Assembly (NCBI RefSeq): GCF_007833635.1
Contig: NZ_CP031125.1
Span: 744,001-808,000 of the forward strand
Length of the DNA: 64,000 bases
DNA from: Candidatus Pelagibacter sp. FZCC0015
Lineage (GTDB): Bacteria; Pseudomonadota; Alphaproteobacteria; Pelagibacterales; Pelagibacteraceae
Direction of reading: 5' to 3'
This document shows, piece after piece, positions 51,574 to 60,961 of this stretch (position 1 is the stretch's first letter; every line of letters begins with the position of its first letter). Both the position numbers and the translations under genes were made by a program. The notes below the pieces were generated by a model. That model had not been told where the DNA came from. It ran no database searches and worked only from the letters and a program-made list of their open reading frames with translations.

Positions 51574-52506
51574 GAATTTTTCAGCTTCTAATGCTGCCAT
51601 ACAACCCATTCCTGCAGCTGTAACGGCTTGTCTAAATGTTTTGTCTTTTACATCTCCCGCAGCATAAACTCCAGGAATATTTGTTTCAGTAGAATCTGGT
51701 TTAGTAATTAAATACCCCTCATTATCCATCTTAAGTTGATCTTTGAATAGTGAAGTTGCTGGATCATGTCCAATAGCTATAAACAATCCATCTAGTTTTA
51801 ATTCTTCAGTTTTATCTGTTTTTAAATTTTTAATTTTAATGCCTTTAACATTTTTAGGTTCTTGATCTCCCAATACGTCTTCAACAACAGAGTCCCAAAT
51901 AATTTCAATTTTTTTATTTTCCATTAATTTTTTTTGAAGCATTTTTTCAGCTCTCAAACTATCTCTTCTATGAATTAATTTAACTTTGGATGCAAACTTT
52001 GTAAGGAACATCGCTTCTTCAACAGCTGCGTTACCTCCTCCAACAACAGCAACCTCTTTATCTTTAAAGAAAAAACCATCACAAGTAGCACACGCAGAAA
52101 CACCAAATCCTCTATATTCTTGTTCAGATTTCAGATTTAACCATCTAGCCTGAGCTCCTGTAGAAATAATTATGCTATCAGCAGTATATTTTTGCCCACT
52201 ATCGCCTATAGCCTCAAACGGAGTAGATTTTAAATTTACCGAACCAATATGATCTTCAATCATTTCAGTTCCAACTGCTTTTGCTTGTTCTTTCATTTGA
52301 TCCATCAACCATGGACCTTGAATAACTTCAGCAAATCCTGGAAAATTTTCAACATCAGTAGTTGTTGTTAATTGTCCACCAGGTTCAGAACCATAAACTA
52401 AAATTGGATTTAACATCGCTCGAGCCGCATAAACTGCTGCTGTGTATCCGGCAGGACCAGATCCAATTATTAACACTTTTGTGTGTTTAGTTGGATTTTG
52501 ACTCAT
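51562..52506 (-). CDS. trxB: Thioredoxin reductase
   Basis: TrxB reduces thioredoxin with NADPH. The 314-residue protein has the FAD motif IGSGPAGYTAAVYAAR (about 14-29), the redox-active CATCDGFF (about 138-145), the NADPH motif VVGGGNAAVEEAMFL (about 153-167) and the C-terminal GVYAAGDVKD (about 278-287). Length and motifs are normal. It diverges from the ELM1-like gene across 21 bases. Confidence 0.96.
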   Translation of the reverse strand: MSQNPTKHTKVLIIGSGPAGYTAAVYAARAMLNPILVYGSEPGGQLTTTTDVENFPGFAEVIQGPWLMDQMKEQAKAVGTEMIEDHIGSVNLKSTPFEAIGDSGQKYTADSIIISTGAQARWLNLKSEQEYRGFGVSACATCDGFFFKDKEVAVVGGGNAAVEEAMFLTKFASKVKLIHRRDSLRAEKMLQKKLMENKKIEIIWDSVVEDVLGDQEPKNVKGIKIKNLKTDKTEELKLDGLFIAIGHDPATSLFKDQLKMDNEGYLITKPDSTETNIPGVYAAGDVKDKTFRQAVTAAGMGCMAALEAEKFLSH

Positions 52507-52527
52507 ATGAAAGCTATATAGTGATTA

Positions 52528-53472
52528 ATGTCTAAATTAAAAGGATTATTATTAACTCAAGGAATGCATGGCATGATAAGCCAGGTTGAGGGTTTAGCAA
52601 AAGCTTTAGATATTGATTTTACACACCATAAGGTTGAACTAAATAATTTTTGGAAAATTCTTCCACCAAAATTAACTCCAATATCACAAAATGTTTATAA
52701 AAAAATAAACGAGTCTGATTTTGATGTAATTATTTCATGTGGAAGAAAAAGCGTGATTCCCTCAATCCACTTAAAAACTATTTCAAAAAAAAAAGTTTTA
52801 AATATTCATATTCAAGATCCAAAGGTGGATTTTAATCATTTTGATTTTATTGTTGCTCCCGAACATGACGGGATAAATGGTGCAAATGTAATTAAAACAA
52901 AAGGTGCAATTCACTATTTAACGGAAAATGAAATTGAAGAAAATAGAAGTTATTTAAATTCATATATCAAAAAGGATAATAGAAAAGTTTGGTGTTTGAT
53001 AATGGGTGGTCCTACAAAATATTATGACTACTCAACAAAAAACATGAAGCACATCTTTTCAATTTTCTACAAATTGTTGAAAAAACATGATTTTCAACTT
53101 GTGGTCATACCTTCAATGAGAACACCGTTAAGTACTATACATTATGCAAAAGAGTTTTTTGGAGAAAATCACACTGTGATTATGAATGTTGATAAAAAAG
53201 CTTATCTTTCAGCTTTAGCTATTTCGGAAAATATAGTTGTTACTTGTGACTCTAGCTCAATGATATCGGAAGCTGCTTTAACTGGAAAACCAATTTATGT
53301 TGCTAATATTTTACCAAAAAGAAAAGATGTTAGATTTCAGAATTTTAGAAATTTATTTAGAGAATTAAATATTACTAGAAACTTAGGTGAAGAAATTGAA
53401 AATTGGAACTATCAAAAATTAGATGAAACGAATAGAGTAGCAAAAATTATTAAAGAAAAAATACAATCATAA
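52528..53472 (+). CDS. ELM1-like protein (DUF1022), GT-B-like fold, function unclear
   Basis: The 314-residue protein resembles the ELM1 family, named for a plant mitochondrial fission protein and common in alphaproteobacteria. Features that can be seen are QGMHGMISQVEGLAKAL near the start, VIISCGRKSVIPSIHLK (about 70-86), WCLIMGGPTKYYDYSTK (about 154-170), TPLSTIHYAKEFF and, near the C-terminus, TCDSSSMISEAALTGKPIYV (about 247-266), which looks like a nucleotide-sugar donor site of GT-B glycosyltransferases. A sugar-transfer role is an inference. Its stop overlaps the next gene's ATG by one base. Confidence 0.78.
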   Translation: MSKLKGLLLTQGMHGMISQVEGLAKALDIDFTHHKVELNNFWKILPPKLTPISQNVYKKINESDFDVIISCGRKSVIPSIHLKTISKKKVLNIHIQDPKVDFNHFDFIVAPEHDGINGANVIKTKGAIHYLTENEIEENRSYLNSYIKKDNRKVWCLIMGGPTKYYDYSTKNMKHIFSIFYKLLKKHDFQLVVIPSMRTPLSTIHYAKEFFGENHTVIMNVDKKAYLSALAISENIVVTCDSSSMISEAALTGKPIYVANILPKRKDVRFQNFRNLFRELNITRNLGEEIENWNYQKLDETNRVAKIIKEKIQS

Positions 53473-54137
53473 TGTCATTTTTAAATTCAATTAAAAATAA
53501 TTCAAAAGAACATAATTTCCCTTTTAATCACTGGGAGTATAGTGATGCTTTGTCCGAAGGAGCAATTGATGAAATTGTTAAAGCCGACATTCCTGATGTT
53601 AGTAAACATAATCTTAATTATGATGGAACAAGAGCAATAGATGGTGGAGCTGCAGAATTTAGAAAAGGTATAGCTTCAGGTGGACAAGCAATAAAGTTTA
53701 GATGTTTTATTAATAAAGAAAACTCATCTCAATTTCCAAATTTAGTAAAATTTATAAATGAACTTCAGTCTAAAGAAACATATGAAACAATTTCTAAAAT
53801 GATTAATAAAGATTTATCAAATTCCTATGTTAGGGTTGAGGTTATATGCGACCGAGAGGGTTTTTGGTTAAAACCTCATTGTGATATAAAAGAAAAACTT
53901 ATGTCAGGCTTAATATTTGTTAATAAAACAAATGAGTCTGAAGATTTAGGAACTGATTTTTACAATGCAAAATTAGAAAAGGTTAAGACACTTCCTTACA
54001 AACATAATTATGGTTATCTTTTTACCAGTGGACCAAACACTTGGCATGGGATGGAGAAGAAAAAGATCGTTAAAGAAAGACGATGTATTCAAGTAAACTA
54101 TGTTACCTTTGAAACTGATTGGAAAGTAAATTCTTAA
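53472..54137 (+). CDS. 2-oxoglutarate/Fe(II)-dependent oxygenase-like protein
   Basis: The 221-residue protein has the spaced metal and cosubstrate ligands of 2OG-Fe(II) dioxygenases: His-x-Asp in [11 protein letters not shown] (about 134-144), a distal His in [11 protein letters not shown] (about 191-201) and an Arg in [11 protein letters not shown] (about 205-215). Prolyl hydroxylase-like and sugar- or lipid-modifying enzymes share this pattern. The substrate is unknown. It is translationally coupled to the ELM1-like gene, which suggests one pathway. The stop shares TTAA with the carB stop. Confidence 0.8.
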   Translation: MSFLNSIKNNSKEHNFPFNHWEYSDALSEGAIDEIVKADIPDVSKHNLNYDGTRAIDGGAAEFRKGIASGGQAIKFRCFINKENSSQFPNLVKFINELQSKETYETISKMINKDLSNSYVRVEVICDREGFWLKPHCDIKEKLMSGLIFVNKTNESEDLGTDFYNAKLEKVKTLPYKHNYGYLFTSGPNTWHGMEKKKIVKERRCIQVNYVTFETDWKVNS

Positions 54138-57100
54138 ACGTCCTGAAGAGAAGTCACTTCTAATTTTTTTGTTTTTAGAGATCTTATCGCCTCTAAGCAT
54201 GCCTGAGCAGTGGACATATTAGTGCAATAAGGAACTTTATTCTTAAGCGTTGCTCTTCTTAAAGCTATTGCGTCACTTAATCGATGTTCACTGTTTCCGC
54301 CCCCGGTATTTATCACCAATGCAATTTTTTTAGAGTCCAAAACATCTACTATATGTGGTGAACCTGTGCTTACTTTATTTATAATTTTACATTTCATGCC
54401 ATGTTTTCGAATATATTCTGCGGTTCCTCTGGTTGCGCATAATGTAAACTTAAGTTTAAGAAGTTCTTTTGCTAAATCAATTCCCTCATCTTTGTGACTA
54501 TCTTTAAGAGAAATAAAAGCTAATCCTTTTTTTGGTAATGAGTTAGCTGCTGCGATCTGACTTTTGGCAAAAGCCATTCCAAAATTTTTATCAAATCCCA
54601 TAACTTCTCCAGTGGACTTCATTTCAGGTCCTAACAATAAGTCACTGTTTGGAAATTTATTAAATGGGAATACTGCCTCTTTAACTGCATACATACCTTT
54701 AGATTTATCTTTTAAATTGAACCTAGATAACTTTTCACCAGCCATTACTCTTGATGCAATTTTAGCTAGAGGCAATCCTTTTGCTTTTGATACAAAAGGT
54801 ACTGTTCGACTTGCTCTTGGATTAACTTCGATCACATAAATTTCATCTTTTTTAATTGCAAACTGTATATTCATGAAACCTTTAACATTTAAAGCTATCG
54901 CTAATTTTTTAGTTTGATTTTCTATTTCTTTTAGAAGGTATGGTTTAATTGATACAGGGGGTAGGCTACATGCCGAGTCTCCTGAATGAATTCCAGCTTC
55001 TTCGATATGTTGCATAATACCTGCAACGTGAACTTGTTTTCCATCTGATATAGCATCTACATCTACTTCCATTGCATGATCAATAAACTTATCAATCAAA
55101 ATTGGATTATCTTCTGCAGCTTTAAACGCTTCTTCAACAAATTTTTTAAGCTGATTTTTTTCATGAACAATTTCCATTGCTCTTCCACCAAGAACATAAG
55201 ATGGTCTTACCATTAATGGTAATCCAATTTTATCTGCAATTTTTATTGCTTGATTAAATGTTTTTGCAATCCCACTCTCAGCCTGTTTGAGTTTTAGTTT
55301 ATTTAATAAATTTCTAAATCGGTCTCTATCCTCTGCTAAATCGATAGAAGTATATTGTGTTCCTAAAATTGGAAGTTTATTGTCATGTAAAAATTTAGCA
55401 AGTTTAATTGGAGTTTGACCACCAAACTGAGCTATCACTCCTATTAGGTTTCCTTTTTCTTGTTCTTTTTTAATTATGTTAAAAACGTATTCTTCTTTTA
55501 AAGGTTCAAAGTATAATCGATCACTCGTATCATAGTCTGTTGATACTGTTTCAGGGTTACAATTAACCATTATTGTCTCAAAACCCGCATCTTTTAAAGA
55601 AAAACTAGCCTGACAACAACAATAATCAAATTCAATTCCTTGACCAATTCTATTTGGTCCTCCTCCAAGAATAATTATTTTTTTCTTATTAGATGGATCA
55701 GCTTCACATTCTGAGTTTATTGAAAAATTTCTTTGATAAGTTGAATACATATAAGGCGTAAACGATTTGAATTCAGCCGCACAAGTATCTACTTTTTTAT
55801 AAACTGGAAGAATTTTTAGCGCCGATCTTTTTCTTCTAACAACGTCTTCAGAAGTTTTAGTCAATTCCGAAAGTTTTTTATCTGAAAACCCTATTGATTT
55901 TATTCTATTAAATTCTGCAAAATCTTTAGGAAGTCCCTTGGTTTTGATCTGTGTTTCGCAATCAACTATTTCTTTAATTTGCTCTAAAAACCAAGGATCA
56001 ATTTTGGATAAATTATATATTTTCTTTAAGTCTATTTTTTTTCTAATTGCTTCCGCAACTAGTAATATCTTATTTGGAATAGTTTCTTTAAGCTTCTTTT
56101 CAATTTGTTTTTTATTTAATTCAAAAATTCTGTCTAAACCTGAAAAACCAGTTTCAAGTGATACCAACGCTTTTTGGAGAGACTCCTTAAAGTTTCTTCC
56201 TATTGCCATTGCCTCTCCTACAGATTTCATGGATGTTCCTAAAGTTGCAGGAGAAGTTGAAAATTTTTCAAACGTAAATCTTGGAATTTTAGTCACCACA
56301 TAATCTATACTTGGTTCAAATGATGCAGGAGTAACTTTAGTTATCTCATTTTTTAATTCATCCAGAGTATAACCAACTGCTAATTTTGCAGCCACTTTTG
56401 CGATAGGAAATCCAGTTGCTTTTGATGCAAGTGCTGATGATCTTGATACACGTGGATTCATTTCAATGACAACCATTCGACCATTTTTAGGATTGATAGC
56501 AAACTGAACATTTGATCCTCCTGTTTCAACTCCAATTTTTCTTAAACATGCAATAGATGCATTTCTCATTACTTGATATTCTTTATCTGTAAGTGTAAGA
56601 GCCGGTGCAATTGTTACCGAGTCACCCGTATGAATTCCCATTGGATCTATATTTTCAATCGAGCAAATGATGATACAGTTATCTTTCTTGTCTCTTACAA
56701 CCTCCATTTCAAATTCTTTCCAGCCCTCTAAACATTCCTCTACAAGAACTTGGCTTACTGGAGACTCATGCAATCCATTTTTAACAATTTTTAAATAATC
56801 TTTTTTAGTTTTAGCTATTCCCCCGCCAAGTCCACCAAGTGTAAAAGCAGGTCTTATAATTGCAGGTAAACCAATTTTTTTTAATACTTTTGATGCTTGA
56901 TTATTATTATTTACGATTTCTGATTTTGGTAAATCTAAACCAATATCTATCATATTTTTTCTAAATTTCTTTCTATCCTCGGCATTGGAAATTGCTTTAG
57001 AATTTGCTCCTATCAACTCAATTTTGTATTTTTTTAGAACTCCTTTTTTCTCTGCTTCCATTGCAAGGTTAAGTGCAGTTTGTCCCCCCATTGTTGGAAG

Positions 57101-57358
57101 AATTGCATCGGGTTTTTCTTTCTTTAGAATTTTTTCTAATACATCTAGTGTAATTGGTTCAATATAAGTTTTATCCGCAACATCTGGATCTGTCATAATT
57201 GTTGCTGGATTTGAATTTATTAAGACTACTTTATAACCCTCATCTTTAAGAGCTTTACATGCTTGTGTCCCTGAATAATCAAATTCACATGCTTGTCCTA
57301 TAATTATTGGACCAGCTCCTACAACCAATATTTTTTTAAGATCTTTTCTTTTTGGCAT
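54134..57358 (-). CDS. carB: Carbamoyl-phosphate synthase large subunit
   Basis: CarB makes carbamoyl phosphate from bicarbonate, ATP and the ammonia delivered by CarA, for pyrimidine and arginine synthesis. The 1074-residue protein shows the duplicated ATP-grasp halves: [20 protein letters not shown] (about 14-33) and [17 protein letters not shown] for the second half, FTLGGLGGG and YVLGGRAM loops, and a C-terminal MGS-like allosteric domain (about 935-1074) with [12 protein letters not shown]. The start lies inside the end of carA (23-base overlap). Confidence 0.98.
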   Translation of the reverse strand: MPKRKDLKKILVVGAGPIIIGQACEFDYSGTQACKALKDEGYKVVLINSNPATIMTDPDVADKTYIEPITLDVLEKILKKEKPDAILPTMGGQTALNLAMEAEKKGVLKKYKIELIGANSKAISNAEDRKKFRKNMIDIGLDLPKSEIVNNNNQASKVLKKIGLPAIIRPAFTLGGLGGGIAKTKKDYLKIVKNGLHESPVSQVLVEECLEGWKEFEMEVVRDKKDNCIIICSIENIDPMGIHTGDSVTIAPALTLTDKEYQVMRNASIACLRKIGVETGGSNVQFAINPKNGRMVVIEMNPRVSRSSALASKATGFPIAKVAAKLAVGYTLDELKNEITKVTPASFEPSIDYVVTKIPRFTFEKFSTSPATLGTSMKSVGEAMAIGRNFKESLQKALVSLETGFSGLDRIFELNKKQIEKKLKETIPNKILLVAEAIRKKIDLKKIYNLSKIDPWFLEQIKEIVDCETQIKTKGLPKDFAEFNRIKSIGFSDKKLSELTKTSEDVVRRKRSALKILPVYKKVDTCAAEFKSFTPYMYSTYQRNFSINSECEADPSNKKKIIILGGGPNRIGQGIEFDYCCCQASFSLKDAGFETIMVNCNPETVSTDYDTSDRLYFEPLKEEYVFNIIKKEQEKGNLIGVIAQFGGQTPIKLAKFLHDNKLPILGTQYTSIDLAEDRDRFRNLLNKLKLKQAESGIAKTFNQAIKIADKIGLPLMVRPSYVLGGRAMEIVHEKNQLKKFVEEAFKAAEDNPILIDKFIDHAMEVDVDAISDGKQVHVAGIMQHIEEAGIHSGDSACSLPPVSIKPYLLKEIENQTKKLAIALNVKGFMNIQFAIKKDEIYVIEVNPRASRTVPFVSKAKGLPLAKIASRVMAGEKLSRFNLKDKSKGMYAVKEAVFPFNKFPNSDLLLGPEMKSTGEVMGFDKNFGMAFAKSQIAAANSLPKKGLAFISLKDSHKDEGIDLAKELLKLKFTLCATRGTAEYIRKHGMKCKIINKVSTGSPHIVDVLDSKKIALVINTGGGNSEHRLSDAIALRRATLKNKVPYCTNMSTAQACLEAIRSLKTKKLEVTSLQDV

Positions 57359-58532
57359 TTTTTTTCATGTTGTTAATAAATTCTTGAAACAAATAAACAC
57401 TATCTTGAGGTCCCGGATTAGATTCTGGATGATATTGAACTGAAAAGACTGGTTTGTTTTTTAGTTTAATACCTTCAATACTATTATCAAATAAAGATTT
57501 ATGTGTGACTTCAATATTTTTTGGTAATGTTTCTTTAACTACTTCAAAACCATGGTTTTGACTTGTTATTTCTACATTGTCATGAATTAAATTTTTAACA
57601 GGGTGATTTGCTCCTCTATGACCAAGTTTCATTTTTTTTGTTTTGCCACCCAATGCTAATGCTAAAATTTGATGACCTAAACATATACCAAAAATTGGTA
57701 AATTTTTTTTAATCAGATCTTTAATAATTTCTATAGCATATTTCCCTGTTGCAGCTGGATCACCAGGACCATTTGATAAAAATATTCCATTTGGTTTTAA
57801 AGCTAAAATTTTGTGGGCACTAGTTTTACAGGAGACAACTGTAACTTTACAGTTGAAGTCAGAGAAATATCTTAAAATGTTTTTTTTAATTCCATAATCA
57901 ATTGCAACAACATGAAATGAGTTCTTATTATTTTTTTTATATCCAAGTTCTTTTTTCCATGTTTTAAGACCTTTCCAAATATAATTTTTCTGGGTTGAAA
58001 CTAACTCTGCAAGATCAAGATTTTTTAATCCACTCCATTTTATTGTGGAGTTTGTCAATTTATTAATATTAAATTTTCCTTTTTTTGAATAACTAATAGT
58101 ACCTTTGGGTGCGCCCTTGTCTCTTATAAAGTTTGTTAGGCTTCTGGTGTCTAAGCCAGTAATTCCAACAATTTTATTTTTCTTTAGCCAAGTATCTAAA
58201 TGTAGGAATGATCTATAATTTGAAGGTGAGGTTATTTCAGAATTAAGTATCACTCCTCTTGTCCATATTTTATCAGATTCATGATCTTCTTTATTGGTTC
58301 CAACATTTCCAATATGGGGAAAGGTAAAGTTAATAATTTGACCTGCATATGATGGGTCAGAGATAATTTCTTGATAGCCTGTTAATGATGTATTAAAGCA
58401 AACTTCGCCTGTGGCTTCTCCCTGGTAACCAATTCCAATTCCTTTGAATACCTTTTTATTTTCGAGAACTAAAACGCCTGTATTGATTTGAGATTTTATT
58501 TTTGAGTTAGTTTTTTTTGATTTTTTGTTCAA
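57336..58532 (-). CDS. carA: Carbamoyl-phosphate synthase small (glutaminase) subunit
   Basis: CarA hydrolyses glutamine and channels ammonia to CarB. The only usable start is a TTG at 58532: an in-frame stop (TAA) lies directly upstream and no ATG occurs in the early frame. The 398-residue protein has the N-terminal [19 protein letters not shown] (about 20-38), the class I glutaminase site [15 protein letters not shown] (about 272-286, nucleophile Cys) and the catalytic His-Glu in [10 protein letters not shown] near the end. The N-terminus has an extra lysine-rich lead of about 18 residues. Confidence 0.96.
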   Translation of the reverse strand: MNKKSKKTNSKIKSQINTGVLVLENKKVFKGIGIGYQGEATGEVCFNTSLTGYQEIISDPSYAGQIINFTFPHIGNVGTNKEDHESDKIWTRGVILNSEITSPSNYRSFLHLDTWLKKNKIVGITGLDTRSLTNFIRDKGAPKGTISYSKKGKFNINKLTNSTIKWSGLKNLDLAELVSTQKNYIWKGLKTWKKELGYKKNNKNSFHVVAIDYGIKKNILRYFSDFNCKVTVVSCKTSAHKILALKPNGIFLSNGPGDPAATGKYAIEIIKDLIKKNLPIFGICLGHQILALALGGKTKKMKLGHRGANHPVKNLIHDNVEITSQNHGFEVVKETLPKNIEVTHKSLFDNSIEGIKLKNKPVFSVQYHPESNPGPQDSVYLFQEFINNMKKNAKKKRS

Positions 58533-58536
58533 TTAC

Positions 58537-58548
58537 AACTCATGAGTT
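58537..58548. repeat. 12-bp perfect palindrome at the carA start region
   Basis: AACTCATGAGTT reads the same on both strands and contains two G-C steps, so it is less likely than an all-AT palindrome to be chance. It lies at the predicted carA transcription start, 5 to 16 bases before the TTG codon. The ATG in its centre (58543-58541, minus) opens a four-codon frame, ATG AGT TGT AAT, whose TGA overlaps the carA TTG. It could be an operator or part of start-site control. Confidence 0.4.
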
Positions 58549-58553
58549 AAAGG

Positions 58554-58582
58554 TTAATACAATAATTGCTTTATTATCGCAA
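58554..58582 (-). promoter_or_regulatory. Predicted carA promoter
   Basis: On the minus strand TTGCGA (58582-58577) and TATTAA (58559-58554) are separated by exactly 17 bases. Transcription would start near 58547, giving a leader of about 15 bases before the TTG start codon. The distance and boxes agree with a sigma-70 promoter. The region also serves yqeY on the other strand. Confidence 0.5.
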
Positions 58583-58596
58583 CAGAGATGTAATAT

Positions 58597-58618
58597 AAAA
58601 TTGTAAAAATACAATTTT
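58597..58618. repeat. 9-bp inverted repeat in front of yqeY-dnaG-rpoD
   Basis: AAAATTGTA (58597-58605) and TACAATTTT (58610-58618) are perfect inverted copies around an AAAA loop, followed by a T-rich stretch (TCTTTTG). On the plus strand this looks like a weak terminator or attenuator in the yqeY leader, or an operator. A TAATAT (58591-58596) just before it, with TTGCTT 19 bases upstream, might be the yqeY promoter, in which case the repeat covers the transcription start. Confidence 0.45.
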
Positions 58619-58657
58619 TCTTTTGAAGAATTTTTTCTTTAAAGTAGATTAAAAATT

Positions 58658-59119
58658 ATGTCATTAAAACAGACCATCGAAAACGAATATAAAAATGCAT
58701 TAAAATCTAAAGATAAAAATAAAATATCAACCTATAGGTTAATATTATCTTCTATTAAGGATTTGGACATTGTTAACAGATCAGGCCCTAACAAAAAGGA
58801 AACTGATGATGAAGACATTAAGAAACTTTTAAAAAAAATGGTTAAGCAACGAACCGAATCAATCGATATTTATAAAAAAAATAATAGAACAGATCTTTTA
58901 GAGGTTGAGCAAAATGAATATGATATTTTAACAAGTTTTCTACCAAAGCAGCTTAGTGAAGAGGAAACTAGGAAAATTTGTGCAGATGTTATTTCTAAAA
59001 TTGGAGCAAATTCATTAAAAGATATGGGAAAAGTTATGGGCGAACTTAAAAAAACTCATGCAGATGAAATTGATTTTTCTAAAGCAGGATCAATGATCAA
59101 AGAATTGTTGAGCAAATAA
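58658..59119 (+). CDS. yqeY: GatB/YqeY domain protein
   Basis: The 153-residue helical protein matches YqeY, which resembles the tail domain of the GatB subunit of tRNA amidotransferase. Conserved features are the start LKQTIENEYKNALKSKDK, LLKKMVKQRTESIDIYKKNNR (about 50-70; split here by Lys runs), LPKQLSEEE and the C-terminal GKVMGELKK. The molecular role is not established. It sits directly before dnaG-rpoD, as in many proteobacteria, and its stop overlaps the dnaG ATG by one base. Confidence 0.88.
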   Translation: MSLKQTIENEYKNALKSKDKNKISTYRLILSSIKDLDIVNRSGPNKKETDDEDIKKLLKKMVKQRTESIDIYKKNNRTDLLEVEQNEYDILTSFLPKQLSEEETRKICADVISKIGANSLKDMGKVMGELKKTHADEIDFSKAGSMIKELLSK

Positions 59120-60894
59120 TGAAATACCCAAAAGAGTATCTTGATGAAATTAAAAATAGGTTGAAAGTTTCAACGGTAGTATCAAAGAGTGTTTCTTTAA
59201 AAAAAAGAGGTAAAGAATATGTAGGTTTATCACCTTTCAAAAATGAAAAAACACCCTCATTTACAGTAAATGATGAAAAAGAATTTTATCATTGTTTTGC
59301 AACCTCAGAACATGGCAACATTTTTGATTTTGTGATGAAAACTCAAAATTTAAAATTTGGAGAGGCAGTTAAATACTTAGCTCAACTGGCAGGGATGCAG
59401 CCATATATGTTTTCACAACAAGATGAAGAAAGAGAAAAAAAGTGGAATGAGTATAAATCCATATTTAGTAATTATGTTGAATTTTATCACAATGAACTTT
59501 TAAAAAATGAAAATTATTCAATTGCTAGAGATTATTTAAAAAATAGATCACTAGGTAAAGATGAAGTTAAAAAGTTTAAGATAGGATACATAGAAAAAAA
59601 TTCAAATTTTTTCGAAAAAATAAAACAAGATTATAGTGAACAAACTTTAGTCGAGACTGGTTTATTCTATTTAGATGAGAAAAAAAAAATTTATATCGAA
59701 AGATTTAGAGGTCGATTAATATTTCCAATCAAAAATATTTCAGGTCAACCAATAGCTTTAGGTGGAAGAATAATTGAAAATTTAGACTATTTAGCAAAAT
59801 ATATAAATTCGCCTGAAACAAATTTTTTTAAAAAAGGATCAAATTTATATAATTTAGATTTAGCAAGAAAACTTTCAAATAAAATTGATCATATCTATCT
59901 GGTTGAAGGATACATGGATGTTGTAGGTCTTAGTAAAAATGGAATTGATAATGTAGTAGCAAATCTTGGTACGTCTTTAACCGACAAACAAATTTTAATT
60001 TTAAACCAATTCTTTGATGATATCGTAATTTGTTTTGATGGTGATGAAAGTGGATATAAGGCTGCAGTTAGAGCTGCTGAAAATTCAATAAAAGAACTGA
60101 AACCTGAAAAACAAATTTCATTTTTATTTCTGCCAGATAAAGAAGATCCAGATAGCTATGTAAATAAAAATGGTAAGGCTAATTTTGTTGATTTTACAAA
60201 GCAGAACAAATTATCTATTCATCAATTTATTTTTAGTCATTACAAAAAACAAACTAAAAACAATCCATCATCGATGGCTATTTTTGAGAAAAAACTTAGA
60301 GGAATTTCAGATACAATAAAAGATGATTTTATAAAAAAGTATGTTTTGGAATACTTTTTAGAAAAAATTGCTGAGCTAACACCACATACCAATCAAAATA
60401 ATAAAAGATTTTATACAAAGAGAACAAAATCTTTAGAAAGTACAAAAAAATATTTTCAAGAAAGCCAGTCTTTGACTGGAGTCGAATTAAAAGAGTTTTC
60501 TTTATTATATCTGGTCATAAATAAATTAGATTTGTTGCAAGCCAATATTCATTTGATCGAAAATATTAAATTATTTACCGAGTTTAATAAAAAAATATTT
60601 GAAATGATTATTAAAAAATTAAAATCTGGTTCACAAATAACAACCCAAGATCTTGACTTAGATGTTCAATTAATTGAAAAAATAAACAAATTTGCTCCAA
60701 TCAAACATATCCTAAAAAAACAATCTGATGACGATCAAAAAATAATTGAATTATTAGAGGACATCTCTAGAGATTTGATGAATTACGATCTTGAGTTCAG
60801 AATCCAGGAATTAGAATCGAAGTTTTCTGTGGATATGAGCGAGTCCACATTTAATGAGTTAAAAGAGCTCAAAAAAAAGCAGAATCTCAATTAA
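59119..60894 (+). CDS. dnaG: DNA primase DnaG with degenerate zinc-binding domain
   Basis: DnaG makes the RNA primers for replication. The 591-residue protein has the N-terminal CHC2-type domain (about 1-100), the polymerase core (about 110-430) with the TOPRIM motifs VEGYMDVVGL and CFDGDESGYKAA, and a C-terminal helicase-binding part. In the zinc site, usual ligands C-P-F-H and C-x2-C are read here as Ser38, Lys41, Cys59 and Thr62, so three of four are gone, while the surrounding motif (NEKTPSFTV) is preserved. rpoD follows after 67 bases. Confidence 0.95.
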   Translation: MKYPKEYLDEIKNRLKVSTVVSKSVSLKKRGKEYVGLSPFKNEKTPSFTVNDEKEFYHCFATSEHGNIFDFVMKTQNLKFGEAVKYLAQLAGMQPYMFSQQDEEREKKWNEYKSIFSNYVEFYHNELLKNENYSIARDYLKNRSLGKDEVKKFKIGYIEKNSNFFEKIKQDYSEQTLVETGLFYLDEKKKIYIERFRGRLIFPIKNISGQPIALGGRIIENLDYLAKYINSPETNFFKKGSNLYNLDLARKLSNKIDHIYLVEGYMDVVGLSKNGIDNVVANLGTSLTDKQILILNQFFDDIVICFDGDESGYKAAVRAAENSIKELKPEKQISFLFLPDKEDPDSYVNKNGKANFVDFTKQNKLSIHQFIFSHYKKQTKNNPSSMAIFEKKLRGISDTIKDDFIKKYVLEYFLEKIAELTPHTNQNNKRFYTKRTKSLESTKKYFQESQSLTGVELKEFSLLYLVINKLDLLQANIHLIENIKLFTEFNKKIFEMIIKKLKSGSQITTQDLDLDVQLIEKINKFAPIKHILKKQSDDDQKIIELLEDISRDLMNYDLEFRIQELESKFSVDMSESTFNELKELKKKQNLN

Positions 60895-60961
60895 ACTGAC
60901 AAAATTATTAATAGATTTTTATTTAATTGACATTATATAAGACCTCTAAACTCAAATTATC

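Noticed and set aside
60927..60955. TTGACA at 60927-60932 as the rpoD promoter.
   Set aside because: The -35 box is perfect but the bases at the right distance (ACTCAA) do not resemble a -10 box, and TAAACT is only 14 bases away. Left out as a feature.
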